This document shows positions 21,513-32,581 of a DNA stretch of 64,000 nucleotides, piece by piece; the first letter of the stretch is position 1; each line of letters opens with the position of its first letter. This DNA comes from Linyphia triangularis (taxonomy: Eukaryota; Arthropoda; Arachnida; Araneae; Linyphiidae), in assembly GCA_963978545.1 (NCBI GenBank), contig OZ021733.1, forward strand, positions 32,097,424-32,161,423, read 5' to 3'. The notes under the pieces were generated by a model, which ran no database searches, had not been told where the DNA came from, and saw nothing but the letters and a program-made list of their open reading frames with translations. The translations under genes and the position numbers were made by a program.

Positions 21513-21625
21513 ATGTCCCCGGCACGTTCGTCGAAACGGAAAATTAAGTCACCTACAAAGGATGACCAGTCAAAGTCTACTAAAGTAAAGAAAGTAAGAA
21601 AAAGAAGAGTAAGTGATTCTTTTGG
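21513..21625 (+). CDS. H2B gene 2, exon 1 (N-terminal tail with SP-x-basic motifs)
   Basis: Starts [10 protein letters not shown] and encodes 37 residues plus two bases. It has two Ser-Pro-x-basic motifs (SPAR at residues 2-5, SPTK at 13-16), which recall the SPKK-type motifs of sperm H2B tails in sea urchins. It ends [12 protein letters not shown] before the donor GTAAGT. A second GTAAGT at 21609 would give phase 0 and does not fit exon 2. Confidence 0.8.
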
Positions 21626-24600
21626 GTAAGTGATTTAATTGTAGTGGATCATTGGTTAAAAACTTAAATTTGCAATTATCTGTTGAGGATTTTGCAGCTC
21701 GTTAGAAGTTCTGTAACTGTTAATTTTTATAAACTCAATACTAGTTGAAGAAACTTAAGCACCTTCAAGTGTATTCTAAAACAAATCCATTGTATGATAT
21801 AGTCTGTTTGTAGTTCTTGCGAAGGAGAAATGTAAACCAACCAGCCAATCCTTGTATGATGACCTAGTTCGACCTGATGACCGAGAACCTGAATTTACGA
21901 CTGGGCAAGATTAATTTTAGTTTTGCGTGTACAGTAGTGAAATGTATGTACTTGGGTCATGAAGTTTTAACTTGACGATACATAACATACTAAATGAACA
22001 GAAGTTGAACAGTAGGGTAAAGGCACCAATTATTGATATTTTAATGAAACTTTTTAAGTATTTTCCCAATGACTTTTTTTTTTACTTAACCTATCCTTAT
22101 GTTTAACAGTTTTTTATAGTTGCCCAGATCTGTTTTGCAGATTTCATTTATGATTTTTATGAAAATATAAAACTTTTTATTTAAGCCGAAAATTGATAGG
22201 GTTTTTCACCATATGTTAACATGCAAAAACTAATTATCGACAGGGGATTATTAACATGAGTGTACCAGTTTTAGACAGGGAAAGGAACCAGTTATTGACA
22301 CCATATTCATACACCAAAAAAGTGTCTTGAACAAAATGTTTTTATTTATGCATACATTATTAAAACAAAATAATTGCACAATAGCTTCTAAACACTTTAA
22401 ACTTATTCCCTGTACCTAGAATCACCAAATGGCCAGAGAAGGAAAATTATCAAGGCAATGTTTAAATTAGTAAGCATACTTTGGTACATTTCAATCGATA
22501 TTTAAAGAAATGGAAAATAAAAACTTTGGTCTTTGTTAGAGGCTTCGGCAATTTGGAAACTATATTCAACTCTATCACTAGTGTCTCATCCTCAACAATT
22601 TAGAAAAGTCACCAGTCTGTTGCGAGCTGTGAGAAGGTTAGCAGGGCCTTCTGAAATCCTCAAGACTTGACAAGCCCTGATCACCTTTTTGGTAAATATT
22701 GTGGCTGTGATGAAGTCTCCCTTACTTTTTGCTCGATCTGTGTCCATTTCTCCTGAAATTTCAACTTCCATGTTTTTCTATTCGTGTCCTTTAATGGTTT
22801 TTTTTTCCTCTTTATCTTGTGCTTTCTGTTCATCCGTGAACATCATGATCAGGGATGATGATTCGTCCATAGGTTCTTCTATAGATTGAATTGCTTCCTA
22901 TCGTTCTTCCATCTCGTGATATTGGCTCTTGCGCCTTTAAAAAAATCAACCAAATCTATCTCGTCACTTATATCTACTATACACAAATTCATGGGCGCCC
23001 CCAGGAGGGTGCAAGCAGGTGCACTTGCACCCCCTAGCTCTTGAAAGTGAAAAAAAAAATGAGAGAAGTGGTGTAAATACCAAGATTAAAAAGAAAAGCA
23101 CGTATGCTGTTTTGGTTGTTATGTTACAATGAGCATTTGTTTTTCTATTATTTTAGTCTTTCGTTTCTTTTCTATGTCATTTTATATAGCTACTGGCGCC
23201 TATTGTCTAGGATTATTGGAGGCTGAGTAGAAGTATTTATTTCTTTTTAATGTATAATCGTTTCCTGTGTAGTTCTCGAAATTCTAGGACAAATATTTTA
23301 CTTTTTAAGTCATTAGATATACTATCTTGAAATCTACTTTTAGAATTCAACTAAACATATCCAATACGGTCTTTGTATTTCATTTTTTTTTTATTAATTT
23401 CAAAACTTGGAAGAAATATGTTACTCTTCTGTATTTTTGCATCTTCGTGTTCCTCTGTTCTAAACACTCTCTTGAATGCCATGAGATCTAGCTGGGTGAT
23501 AAAAAATCGTTACAAATATATTTTTTAAATATTTATGCTATTTTTTTCTCTTTAACAGGGTTGCGCTTTCAAAAATGTATACCGTGAATTTTTCTAAACT
23601 ATTCTCAAAGAATATAATTTTTTTAAAATGCATAACTATTAATAAAAATTTCTAAAAAATTAATGATTTTGATAAAAAAAAATCTAGTCTTGCACCCCCC
23701 TGCAAATATGTCTGCTGGTGCCCATGCCCAAATTTGAATCATCGTACTGCACCATTCTACCAGGAAAGTGAATTTCACGTGGATTGTCATGAGTCCTGTC
23801 TCGAAGTTTATCTACAGACCCATGCCGACCAAACGGTATAGTGGTTAGCGTACTAGCTTCTAGACCGCGAGGTTGCGGGTTCCGAGTCCCGTGTTAGGCA
23901 TGGGTGTTTGTAAATGTATGTTGGCTTGTCTAATGACGAATATTTCGGCGCATTATAGCCCTCGTGTTGCTGACGGCGCCAGATAATCTGAATACAATCA
24001 ACCAATCTACAGACCCATTGAAAGTCTCCTCCATATTCAAAGTTGAGTAATCTAATTGCATCATTTTATCGGGACCATCTTCCATCTCATTGTTCTCATC
24101 AGAGTGAGATGTAGTTGTGTGAGTGTTCTGAGAGACTGAAGAGAGAAGTCACACAATAAAGAGTTAACAACTTACAGTAGAGTATTAAGAGTTTGATTTA
24201 TAACATGATCTAGAAACGCCAATTATTGACACCTCCGCGAACCTGTTATTGACAGCCCTGTCAATAATTGGATCCTTTTGTTATTTTTAAAAAGTAAAGT
24301 AACCCTAAAAGCGATTGTTTTAATCAAAATTGACGTTTGAAAATGGTATTCACGTCATCAAAAAAGGGTATCAAAATATGTGAAAGAATGGGAACGCGTA
24401 TACATAATTGAACCATATAAAATAGGCAAAATTTTGCCTCAACTTGGCGAATTTATAAGGAACCGGTGACTGACGTGATAGGAAAACCACGTTTCTCACG
24501 CTTTTTATTTTATATTTAATTTTAGTGGGAATCGATTTCAAATAAATTGGGCTATTAAATGTCAATAAGTTTGAAATCCTATGTTATGCTAATTTTATCA

Positions 24601-27600
24601 AATTTAAGTGTCAGTAATTCGTGCCTTTAACTTAGTAATGATAAAGTAGTATTATCTCTAAACATACTTTAACTCGGCCAACCAAACGGTATAGTGGTTA
24701 GCGTGCTAGCTTCTATAGACCGCGAGGTTGCGGGTTCGAGTCCCGTGTTGGCATGGGTGTTTGTAAATGTATGTTGGCTTGTCTAATGACGAATGTTTCG
24801 GCGAATTATAGCCCTCGTGTTGCTGACGATGCCAGATAATCTGAATACAACCAACCATATTTTAACTCGAGACCTTTTTCGCGCGGAGGGTCCAGCAAAT
24901 CGAGACATTTCGCGGTATTTTTTTATTCTATTCTATGTTACGGATTCGCTTCATAGAAACTAAATACAGCCATAGGTCATGCATCGAATTTCCGCATCAA
25001 ACCTAGTGGTCATCTCGTGTTGGGGCATCTAATCATATGGTGCCTGAGAGGCGCCGTTCGAGCGCAAAGGGTTAAGATAGATGAGGCAGGATTAGTATTG
25101 GGCGTTGTGAATAGATTAAAGCTTTTGGTTCAAATCTTGGTTGGTTGAAGTTTAACTGCGAAAGGGTAACATTGATTCAAATCTCCATTTTTTAAAAAAT
25201 AATTGAATAACCTACTGAAACTTTAATAGAAATGCATTTTGTATTCAAATTAATGTATTTATTTTACAGGTCGCATGACTACTTGTCTTGTAAATTCTTC
25301 CGTTTTCTCTAATTTTTAATTTTCCCACATGATGGCTGCGTGGTTTGCGCTCTGGCCTCGGATTCCAAAGGTGCCGGGTTAGGCCATGAATGTTCGTTGT
25401 GGTTTGGAATCCACATTAAACTGATTAGGCATTTTTGTGCGTAAAAATAGGTTGAGGGTACAAACCATCCATTTTCTCCACTTTTTTTTTTTTTAATTTT
25501 CAAATATACGGCGATTTCTTGCACATCTTACCACCTTTTTGACGGCACTTTGGTTAAGGAGTTCGAAACACGTTGAAAATGGTATTGTCCGTAAATGTTC
25601 TCGACTATTACTGGTCTAAGTCAATTTGGATGCAGGGTAATTTAAGTTATTTTATAAATAAACTCTCAATAACGTTTAAATGATAGTAACGGACAATTTT
25701 GTTTCTCACTATAGTTTCTAAAACATATTGGTAATTTAATTAAATTTAAATGGGAAAAATTTGTAGAGAATGGCTACAATTTTATTGGTGCCATTTGGCC
25801 TTACTGGTCCCAAAAGGGTTAACCATTTATTGAATGCTACCTCTGGACTTCATCAATTTTATATAGCTTTTTAAGATCAGGTTTTTAAAACGGTTGCATA
25901 CGTTTTCTCTCGCTAAGGAATTATCAATTATTTGTAGTGGAACAGTTCCAGAGGATGAAATCAAAACTCTAGAATATAATTCCTTACCATCTACTCCAGG
26001 CCAAATACATTGGCGCAGCTTAGCCAATCTTGGCTCTTTTGCCATTAAAATCCATACTGCCAACCAGGCCAAATACAGACCACCTGACGGCTGTGTGGTT
26101 AGGGCTCTGGATTCGCATGCCAAAGAGCCGGGTGCGAATCCCGGGTTAAACATGGATGTTCGCTGATGTTCGGAATCCACGTTAATATCTAGGTTCCGGC
26201 CTGATTAGCCGTTATTGTGCCCAAGTATAGGTCGTTGAACGCACAAACCAGCCAACCAGGCCAAACACACTGTATGGAAGCATAGTACGAGAGGTCTCTC
26301 TAGAAAAGCTTCGCCGGCGCAATGCAAACTTTCTTCAGTCCCCCCCCCCCTCTCCACTCCTCACATTCCTCACAAATCTTTATTTAAAGATGATCCGGCT
26401 TAGTGTCGACTTCGTAAAGCTCTTGCGCAATGAAATCTCCAATGCAACCAACCACCTACATGTGTCCAAATTTTAATTTCGTTAAACAAAGCTAGTTTGG
26501 TGACATTGCTATGTTCATTTTAAGGTGATCCACAACCAAATGTGTTTCTTAATGACATCGCTTCTACGTAACTGATTTAATTTACTTTTTATTGTCAATT
26601 ACATGTTAAACCATTTTCCATTATTTTAATCATAACTGATCATGTGGCACTAGCCCACCTGATGGCTGTTTGGTTAGTGTTCTGGCCTTGCATTACAAAG
26701 GTGCTGGGTTCGAATCCAGTGTCAAGCATGGATGTTCGTTGCAGTCTAGAATTCATTTTAAGCTGTAGGTTCAAGCCTGATTAGCCTTCATTGTGCATAA
26801 AAATAGGTCGTTGAGTGTACAGTACCCCGGAAAAAAAAAATCAGAATGATGGCTATATCTTCGGTTCTAATTATCGTAGAATCTTACGGTTTGCACCAAA
26901 ATGTTTTGCTTACGATTTTCTATATATCTTATGCAATTTTTTTCCTTGAGGGAACATTTACTAAGTAAAAGTAACGCTATCTTCGAAAATTTCAATACGA
27001 ACCCATATATTTTATCATTTCATTCGAATCAGAATACATCATTTACTTTATATACCAAATTTCAATGCATTATGTTGAAAAACACGTCACTTATGAGCGA
27101 AAATGTTTAGACCATTTTTTGACCGATCTTCAGGGAGAATTTCCATAAAACGAAAGGTATTTTTAAGGTTCTACTTCACAACGGGAGAAATCGAACGGTC
27201 AGTGCGGCGTTTCACGACGTTATGAAATACAAATATTAGTCTAAAATTGCATAGAAACTACTTGGATTTATAGTGTCATGTTTAAGATTAATACAAAAAT
27301 AGCAAGTAAATGCAAAAGTAACATAATTTATTTTCAACGTTAAAGATGTCTCTTATTCACATGAAATAAATAAAATATCGAAAACTGTCATTGCAGAAGT
27401 ATAACGTATACTACTGATAATTAGAAAATTAATAAATATAAAATGTAGGCATTAGTAAACAGTATTCAGCAAAGTGTGATCATTTTACAGAAACATTTCA
27501 CATTATTTATAAAATGAAAAAATCTCCTGATTCAATAAAATTTTTAAAGGATAACTTATTGAAATTGCTTAAAAAATGTTGTTTTAAATAAATGTAATTT

Positions 27601-28477
27601 AAGGAAGTAAATTTTAAAAAAAAGGACACTGTTGAAAACCACACAAAACATATGTTCCACAATTCCGAACACGTTAGACAGATTAAAAATATACATACAA
27701 AAAATAAAACTGCTTTGTTTGTACAAAATATTTTTTTTTTGTAATCTCAAGAAATTCTGTTCCGATTCACCCCACTGTTCCTATTCACCCTATTTTACGA
27801 TAATTGAACGTTGTGCGATTTTCCACACCTCTAGTTTTCCTTGAATTAATCTTTGATAGTTTTCAAAAGTCGTCTACTATACGGTCCCTTAAAGTGAGCG
27901 TTTCTTACATTTTCGCTAAAAAAATCGAGAACTAAAAGTCAAAATGAAAAGAAAAAATTGTGGTGGGGTTTCAGACCATGGTGAATCTAATAAAAGCAAA
28001 AAAAATATATGTTTCTATTCAATAAAAATTTAAAATTGTTTTATTAATTAATAATTAATTATTAAAAAAGAAATTGATGCAAAAGTTGATTGCTATTTAT
28101 GTTTGGCCATTTAACAAAACTATCTTTTGAAAAAATAATTACTGAAATATATTAATTATTTAAGTATTTATGGACAAAAAACCAATTTTTTTTATTTAAC
28201 ATTAATTTATCATTTTCTTTTTATCATTTAAATTACAAACCATTCATTAGAAAATTACAAATTTTTGTATTTCGACATTTTTTTGGATGCTGAATCTAAA
28301 TATGGGATAATATGAGGTTGCTATTGAAATTTTTAAAGTTTGGTTCTGTTTTAATATGTAGATGACCCCTCATGACAAAAAAAAACTACATGCAATTATT
28401 AAAAACCTTCCACGATTTACAACGGTACCTTTTGTTTGTTATTTCAAGAATTAGAGCACAAGATATAGCCATCGTTC

Positions 28478-28519
<42 letters not shown>

Positions 28520-30404
28520 TACTGTACAAACTAATCAACTTATCATGTGGCACTATAGATAAACCTTTTACTTTTAAATAGCCAATCAAAAGGTTTTGAT
28601 CTTAAAACTTTCAGTATTTCTTCATTTCAATATTTATTAAGCACAACATATCACTCGACTAATCTCGCATTGTTCATTTTACATCCGCATGATATCTTTT
28701 GCGATTTTCGATGCAGTATGCTACTATTGCACCAGAACAGAACTCTTGTTATGAGGTAGCTTGCTAAAAGTCTCGTGATCTAGCCTCGATGGCTCTCTGC
28801 TGTCATTTCAATTTTAACCCTTGGTCAGTCGCGCAGTTGACAAATGTCATCCACAATCAACTTCTAGATGGCAGCCCATGATCAAAGACTTTAGTCTTTT
28901 TCGAGTTATTTTAAAAATATTTTTTAACTTGACGTTATTCGGTTCAATACTGTTGTTTTTAATTAAAATACCCACTTACTTTGATATTTGGTCACGAATT
29001 AAATGGTATGCATGAAAATTTGAAATTGAGGGGCATTTGTCCCCCACTCGACTAACATCGAGACAAATGGTAGCGCGCCCAACTAAGAGTTAACCCTTTG
29101 CACTCGAGCTCTTTTTCGCGCGGAACCCCTAGCAACTCGAGAAATTTCGCAGCATTTTTGTTTCGGTTTGCGGATACGCATACACTTCATAGAAACTAAA
29201 CAGTCATTGGCCTTGCATCAAATTTCCGCATCAAACCTATTGATCCTCTCGTGTGGCGCCTGAGAGGCGCCGCTCGAACGCAAAGGGTTAATCCCTTGCC
29301 AGTGTCTCCCGCATCCAGTTCGTGCTATCCATCTGCGCCAAATTTGAAATACCCGAACTGACTTCGGACAGGAGAAAATGCGGGGTTTCTATTTCTTTGA
29401 TTGGCATAGCATGGTTCCAGATGTTGCAATTGTGCCAGTAAACTCAAACCAAACAGTAAATCTCGAACTGATTTTCCTTTGTAGCGTATTTTTCAAAAAT
29501 ATTCTCCACAAGCAGGGGGTTAACGATAGAAAGTACTGAAAGTACTTTCTAATGGTTACCAGTCTACTCTCGTCGATGCGCCTTGCTGAGCAGTTCGGGC
29601 GAGAGATCGGCCTATGCGAGGTAATCAAGTTCACTCTCGCTTTGTCTCAGTCGAAATGGAGACAAATTTACGCGCTCGCCTCTCGGGCAGTCTCGAGTCC
29701 TTTGACTCGTGCAAAGAAAAACTACTCCAGACGGAGATCATGCAAGCCCAAGCGTAGGCGAGGCAAGATAGCCCGAGTCAGGGCGGAAGAAGCCGAGCGC
29801 ACCATGTACTCTCCCACCCGCTCGTCTTATCTTGGCGAGTGTACTGGAACCATAAGATTGGAGATGATCGCTTTGCACTCGAGCGGTATCTATCAGGCGC
29901 CACACAATTGTATGCCGAAACACGAGAGGACCACTAGGTTTGATGCAGAAATTCGATGCAAGGCCAATGACTGTGTTTAGTTTCTATGAAGCGAATCCAT
30001 AAACGCCAAACGAACCTAAAATGTCTCGAGTTACTGGTCCCTCCGCTCGAATGGCCTCGAGTGCAAAGGGTTAAATCTAATCTTCCCAATAGTATCCGTC
30101 ATTTTACATTATTGAAATATTCCTTTTCAGCTACTTCATCCACAAAGTCTTGAAGCAAGTTCACCCAGATATTGGCATCTCAAACAAAGCCATGTCTATC
30201 ATGGACAGTTTTGTCAAGGATATGTTTGGTCGCATTGCTGTTGAGTCCGGTCTCTTGACCAGCTACACGAAACGAAGAACTATCAGTAGCAGGGAAATAT
30301 CGAGTGCTGTTCGACTTCTTCTGCGAGGAGAACTTGCCAAGTACGCCCACAACGAGGCTACAAAAGCAGTATCGAGATTTGTCGGCAGTTACAATCTTAA
30401 GTAA
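21513..30404 (+). CDS. Histone H2B variant, gene 2 (two exons), K120 replaced by Arg
   Basis: Spliced CDS join(21513..21625, 30131..30404), 128 aa. Exon 1 ends GG^GTAAGT and exon 2 follows CTTTTCAG, giving Gly (GG+C) at the codon equal to human S38; the phase is 2 as in the other two genes. An in-frame ATG also lies at 21435 (154 aa), but CCAAT motifs at 21402-21422 suggest transcription starts after it, and the 21513 start gives a normal H2B length. This is the most diverged paralogue: N63D, E71G, R79L, S87R, P103R, H109Y, S112N and K120R relative to human H2B. Both acidic-patch Glu are retained. The 8505-bp intron is full of transposons, including a dead coding remnant and several TTAA elements. 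The open frame and intact splice sites argue that it is functional. Confidence 0.87.
22992..23724. mobile_element. Inverted-repeat element, TGGGCGCCCCCAGG ends
   Basis: Left end TGGGCGCCCCCAGGAGGGTG. The right end, read inversely, is TGGGCACCAGCAGAC with a GGGGGGTGCAAG block. Both carry a GTGCAAG/CTTGCAC subterminal motif. hAT-like by its ends; no clean target duplication found. Confidence 0.6.
23824..24004 (+). mobile_element. SINE1
   Basis: Perfect duplication ATCTACAGACCCAT at 23810-23823 and 24005-24018. Confidence 0.9.
24676..24855 (+). mobile_element. SINE1 next to a TTAA MITE
   Basis: Duplication CATACTTTAACTC / CATATTTTAACTC (24663-24675, 24856-24868) takes in the left TTAA and first bases of the MITE at 24866. 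It therefore inserted after that MITE. Confidence 0.85.
24866..25071 (+). mobile_element. TTAA MITE family B (CCCTTTGCACTCGAG ends)
   Basis: The left end has lost the first bases (starts CTCGAGACC after TTAA). The right end CGTTCGAGCGCAAAGGG is followed by TTAA 25072-25075. Inner CGCGCGGAGG, TTTCGCGG and CATCGAATTTCCGCATCAA blocks are shared with other copies. Confidence 0.75.
25324..25470 (+). mobile_element. SINE2, internally deleted
   Basis: Head CACATGATGGCTGCGTGGTT, then GGCCATGAATGTTCGTTG and GGTTGAGGGTACAAACC. The B box is mostly lost. Confidence 0.7.
26010..26063 (+). mobile_element. SINE3
   Basis: TTGGCGCAGCTTAGCC ... GCCATTAAAATCC ... CCAA, flanked by CCAGGCCAAATACA at 25996-26009 and 26064-26077. 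Confidence 0.7.
26078..26255 (+). mobile_element. SINE2
   Basis: Full-length, B box GGTGCGAATCCCGGG. It shares the target of the SINE3 before it: CCAGGCCAAATACA (26064-26077) and CCAGGCCAAACACA (26256-26269). Confidence 0.85.
26820..28524. mobile_element. 1.7-kb mariner-like element without ORF
   Basis: Ends CAGTACCCCGG and, inverse, CAGTAC(A)n; both continue AATCAGAA(T/C)GATGGCTATATCTT. TA duplicated at 26818-26819 and 28525-28526. The interior is AT-rich with no transposase seen. A fragment of the CCGTAAAATGGGG family end lies at 27756-27804. Confidence 0.75.
28479..28518. repeat. Poly(T) run
   Basis: About 38 consecutive T inside the right end of the mariner-like element. Confidence 0.9.
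28818..29089. mobile_element. TTAA element family C (CCCTTGGTCAGTCGC ends), copy A
   Basis: TTAA at 28814-28817 and 29090-29093. Inner blocks GACAAATGTC and CCCACTCGACTAAC pair imperfectly. It is the intact relative of 32582-33065. Confidence 0.7.
29094..29287 (+). mobile_element. TTAA MITE family B
   Basis: Ends CCCTTTGCACTCGAGC and GCTCGAACGCAAAGGG; TTAA at 29090-29093 and 29288-29291. The left TTAA is shared with the element just before it. Confidence 0.85.
29292..29868 (+). other. Locally GC- and CpG-rich segment with an Arg-rich open frame
   Basis: An open frame from 29552 encodes a basic stretch ([20 protein letters not shown]) before running into the MITE at 29869. There is no family match, no clear splice context, and it is flanked by TTAA elements. 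I would not call it a gene; part of an older transposon is as likely. Confidence 0.3.
29869..30070 (-). mobile_element. TTAA MITE family B
   Basis: The right end CCTCGAGTGCAAAGGG is followed by TTAA (30071-30074). The left end GCTTTGCACTCGAGCG lacks its TTAA. It ends about 55 bp before exon 2 of H2B gene 2. Confidence 0.8.
30131..30404 (+). CDS. H2B gene 2, exon 2 (histone fold)
   Basis: Encodes [66 protein letters not shown] and ends [12 protein letters not shown]. The fold is complete. The Lys that is monoubiquitinated in canonical H2B (K120) is AGA, Arg. The tail end is longer than usual by three residues. Confidence 0.92.
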
Positions 30405-30509
30405 AACAGTAGGGAGTGCCTGTACAAGACCGTGTATCGAATATATACAACTTTAAATTATTATTTTCTTCAAACTCAACATTCAGTAAGACTTGGAAGT
30501 TGTGAAACA

Positions 30510-30515
30510 AATAAA
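30510..30515 (+). promoter_or_regulatory. Poly(A) signal of H2B gene 2
   Basis: AATAAA 106 nt after the stop codon, followed by TTGCTTATTTTTCTGTGG, a plausible GU/U-rich downstream element. No histone stem-loop seen. Confidence 0.6.
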
Positions 30516-32080
30516 TTGCTTATTTTTCTGTGGTATGAAGTTTCTTGGAAAAAAGTGTATTCGATATTTGAGGAGTTGATCGCCAGAATGGAACGGTCCC
30601 CCACAATTTGATTTTAGCTGCTTCTACCCCGTTTTTTGAAAACTATTCATGCCAGAACGAGATGTTTACCTAATGGCCAACTAAGTAGACCGTTAGATAA
30701 ACCACGTTTGATTCATTCTGGTATGAATGGTTTTCAAAAAATGTAGAAGAAAAATCAAAAATAATATTGTCGGATGGTTCGTTCTGGCGTTCAACGTCTC
30801 ATTTAAGCTACGAACATACAGGGATGTAAACATTTTTAACACGGTCAATGAAGCAACATCTAATCATTAAACTTCAAAGATCAGCTCTCAATACGCTCCC
30901 CTTAGTAATGAACAGTACTTACTACTTAGAAATTGCCGTCCGTGAAGAATACCTGTGATGTCCCATTCCATTCATACTTTTTAAGATGCGATGGATGAAC
31001 AATAACTCAAAGCTAAAAGCATTGATTTAAACTAAAGTCTTCGGACATGACGGCACAGAGGCTATACGTCTGACGTAACAAACCATCCATCCTTTTAATT
31101 TCCCAATCTTTACTAATTAACATCTAGAGTATAGACAATAATTGTTCATCTTGAATAAGAGGGTTGTATATAACCATAGGATGCATCTACTCAAAGCTGG
31201 TTGAACATCACTGGTTTGTTTTCAAGTGGGTTTCAAGTTAAATTTGATTTGATACATTTTTCCAACTTCAAGCTCATGTAGTCTGCGATTCTGTATACAG
31301 TTTAAATCAAAAATAAATGTTTAGATGTAGCAATTTTGGAGCAAGGGCCCCGATATAATTGCCGCAAGAGTGGATGCAGTTCCGTTCAAGTGCTTACAGC
31401 ACTTCTTAAGCAATTCAGTTGCATGTATCTACATGAAATACAGAATTCACTTATGAGGTATCGGAAATGTATAGATCAGTAGCATGAAACTGCCGTCCGT
31501 TGACGTCCCTGGGTGCTCTAATCTTTTTTCTGCTAAAACGATAATGCAAAAAAGCTGATGAACAAAACTGGACATATCCCCAACAAGACTGTTACAGGAA
31601 AGGTCCAAAACTAATATTGTTCTGTATGGGTTTTATGTGTTCTGCATTTTGAATATATACCATACACATAAAAAAATTATTTTGAAGCACTTTAGATTGA
31701 AAGTATTTGCATATAAAGGTATGAGAAGGTCAAAAAAATAAAGTTTACGTGTGGAAAATTCCAGTTTTGTCGTCGACTCCTTAGTTCGCTTGGATGATCT
31801 ACAAATGTAATAAACGATGTTCTTTTTTTTTTTTTCATTTTTTTCTTTTTTTTTTCAATGTGTAATTTTCAAAAATTAATGAACAGAGTTAAAATTTTAG
31901 TTACTGAAAAAATGACTATAATTTTGTTAAGGATAAAAGTATCTGCAGTCAGAGACGAAAATCGCAACAGATTTTTTTCATAATTCGAAAGACCACTTCA
32001 CTGTGATCACTCTTACTAGGTTTATATGTATCATGTATGCTACAGCCTATATAGTCATACAGTATATATTACAGCCTATA
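30516..32080. other. Intergenic, no recognisable feature
   Basis: Some stretches (31370-31500) vaguely resemble the older repeat at 5900. Nothing firmer. Confidence 0.4.
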
Positions 32081-32098
32081 TAGTCATGGTTTTATTGT

Positions 32099-32276
32099 GC
32101 TGATCAAATGGTATAAGGGTTAGTGTGCTAGCTTCTAGACCACGAGGTTGGGGGTTCGAGTCCCGTGTAAGGCATGGGTGTTTGTAAATGTATGTTGGCT
32201 TGTCTAATGACGAATGTTTCTGTTCATTATAGCCCTCGTGTTGCTGACGGTGCCAGATAATCTGAAAAAAACCAAC
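32099..32276 (+). mobile_element. SINE1
   Basis: Approximate duplication CATGGTTTTATTGT / CATGATTTTGTTGC. Somewhat diverged copy. Confidence 0.8.
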
Positions 32277-32581
32277 CATGATTTTGTTGCTGTGTATAGT
32301 GAAATAGTTTTAAAATACCACAATCAAAGCTCCGCTGTTAAATTGTTCGCGTAAAATGGCTCTAAACATAAGCGACGAGGCATCAAAAGAAATTAAAAAC
32401 ACAAAGATCTTATAAATAGCCGCTAGCGGCGAAAGCTCGCTACGGTAAAAACGCCACTAATGGAGGTTTTTTTTTTCTTTCAAAATAATATTTCAAAAAT
32501 TTCCCGTTTTTTTATGTTAACGTGATATCACCGATAAGGTGGAACAAAGACGCAGCTGCAAATTCGTCAAAACGGTGTTAT

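Larger units (their letters stand above)
22600..24130 (-). pseudogene. Decayed acidic coding remnant, interrupted
   Basis: On the minus strand a readable stretch ([15 protein letters not shown], then after the SINE target [20 protein letters not shown]) resumes below the 22992-23724 insertion ([18 protein letters not shown]; then frameshifted [20 protein letters not shown]). Stops and frameshifts occur. I do not recognise the family; a transposase C-terminal region is possible given the flanking inverted ends. Confidence 0.4.
22010..24635 (-). mobile_element. Possible decayed DNA transposon in the H2B gene 2 intron
   Basis: The left end (22018) reads TAAAGGCACCAATTATTGA. The right end, read inversely from 24634, gives TTAAAGGCACGAATTACTGA. 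Between them lie minus-strand coding remnants, a second inverted-repeat element (22992-23724) and a SINE1. The extent is inferred from these ends only. Confidence 0.45.
26653..28541 (+). mobile_element. SINE2 split by a TA element
   Basis: Parts 26653-26819 and 28525-28541. The outer 14-bp duplication ATCATGTGGCACTA (26639-26652, 28542-28555) is perfect although now 1.9 kb apart. Confidence 0.9.

Noticed and set aside
21601..21614. Alternative donor GTAAGT at 21609 in H2B gene 2 exon 1
   Set aside because: It would end exon 1 in phase 0, out of frame with exon 2; the donor at 21626 gives phase 2, as in both paralogues.
28372..28581. ORFs across the poly(T) run
   Set aside because: Low-complexity translation (Phe or Lys runs) in a transposon end.
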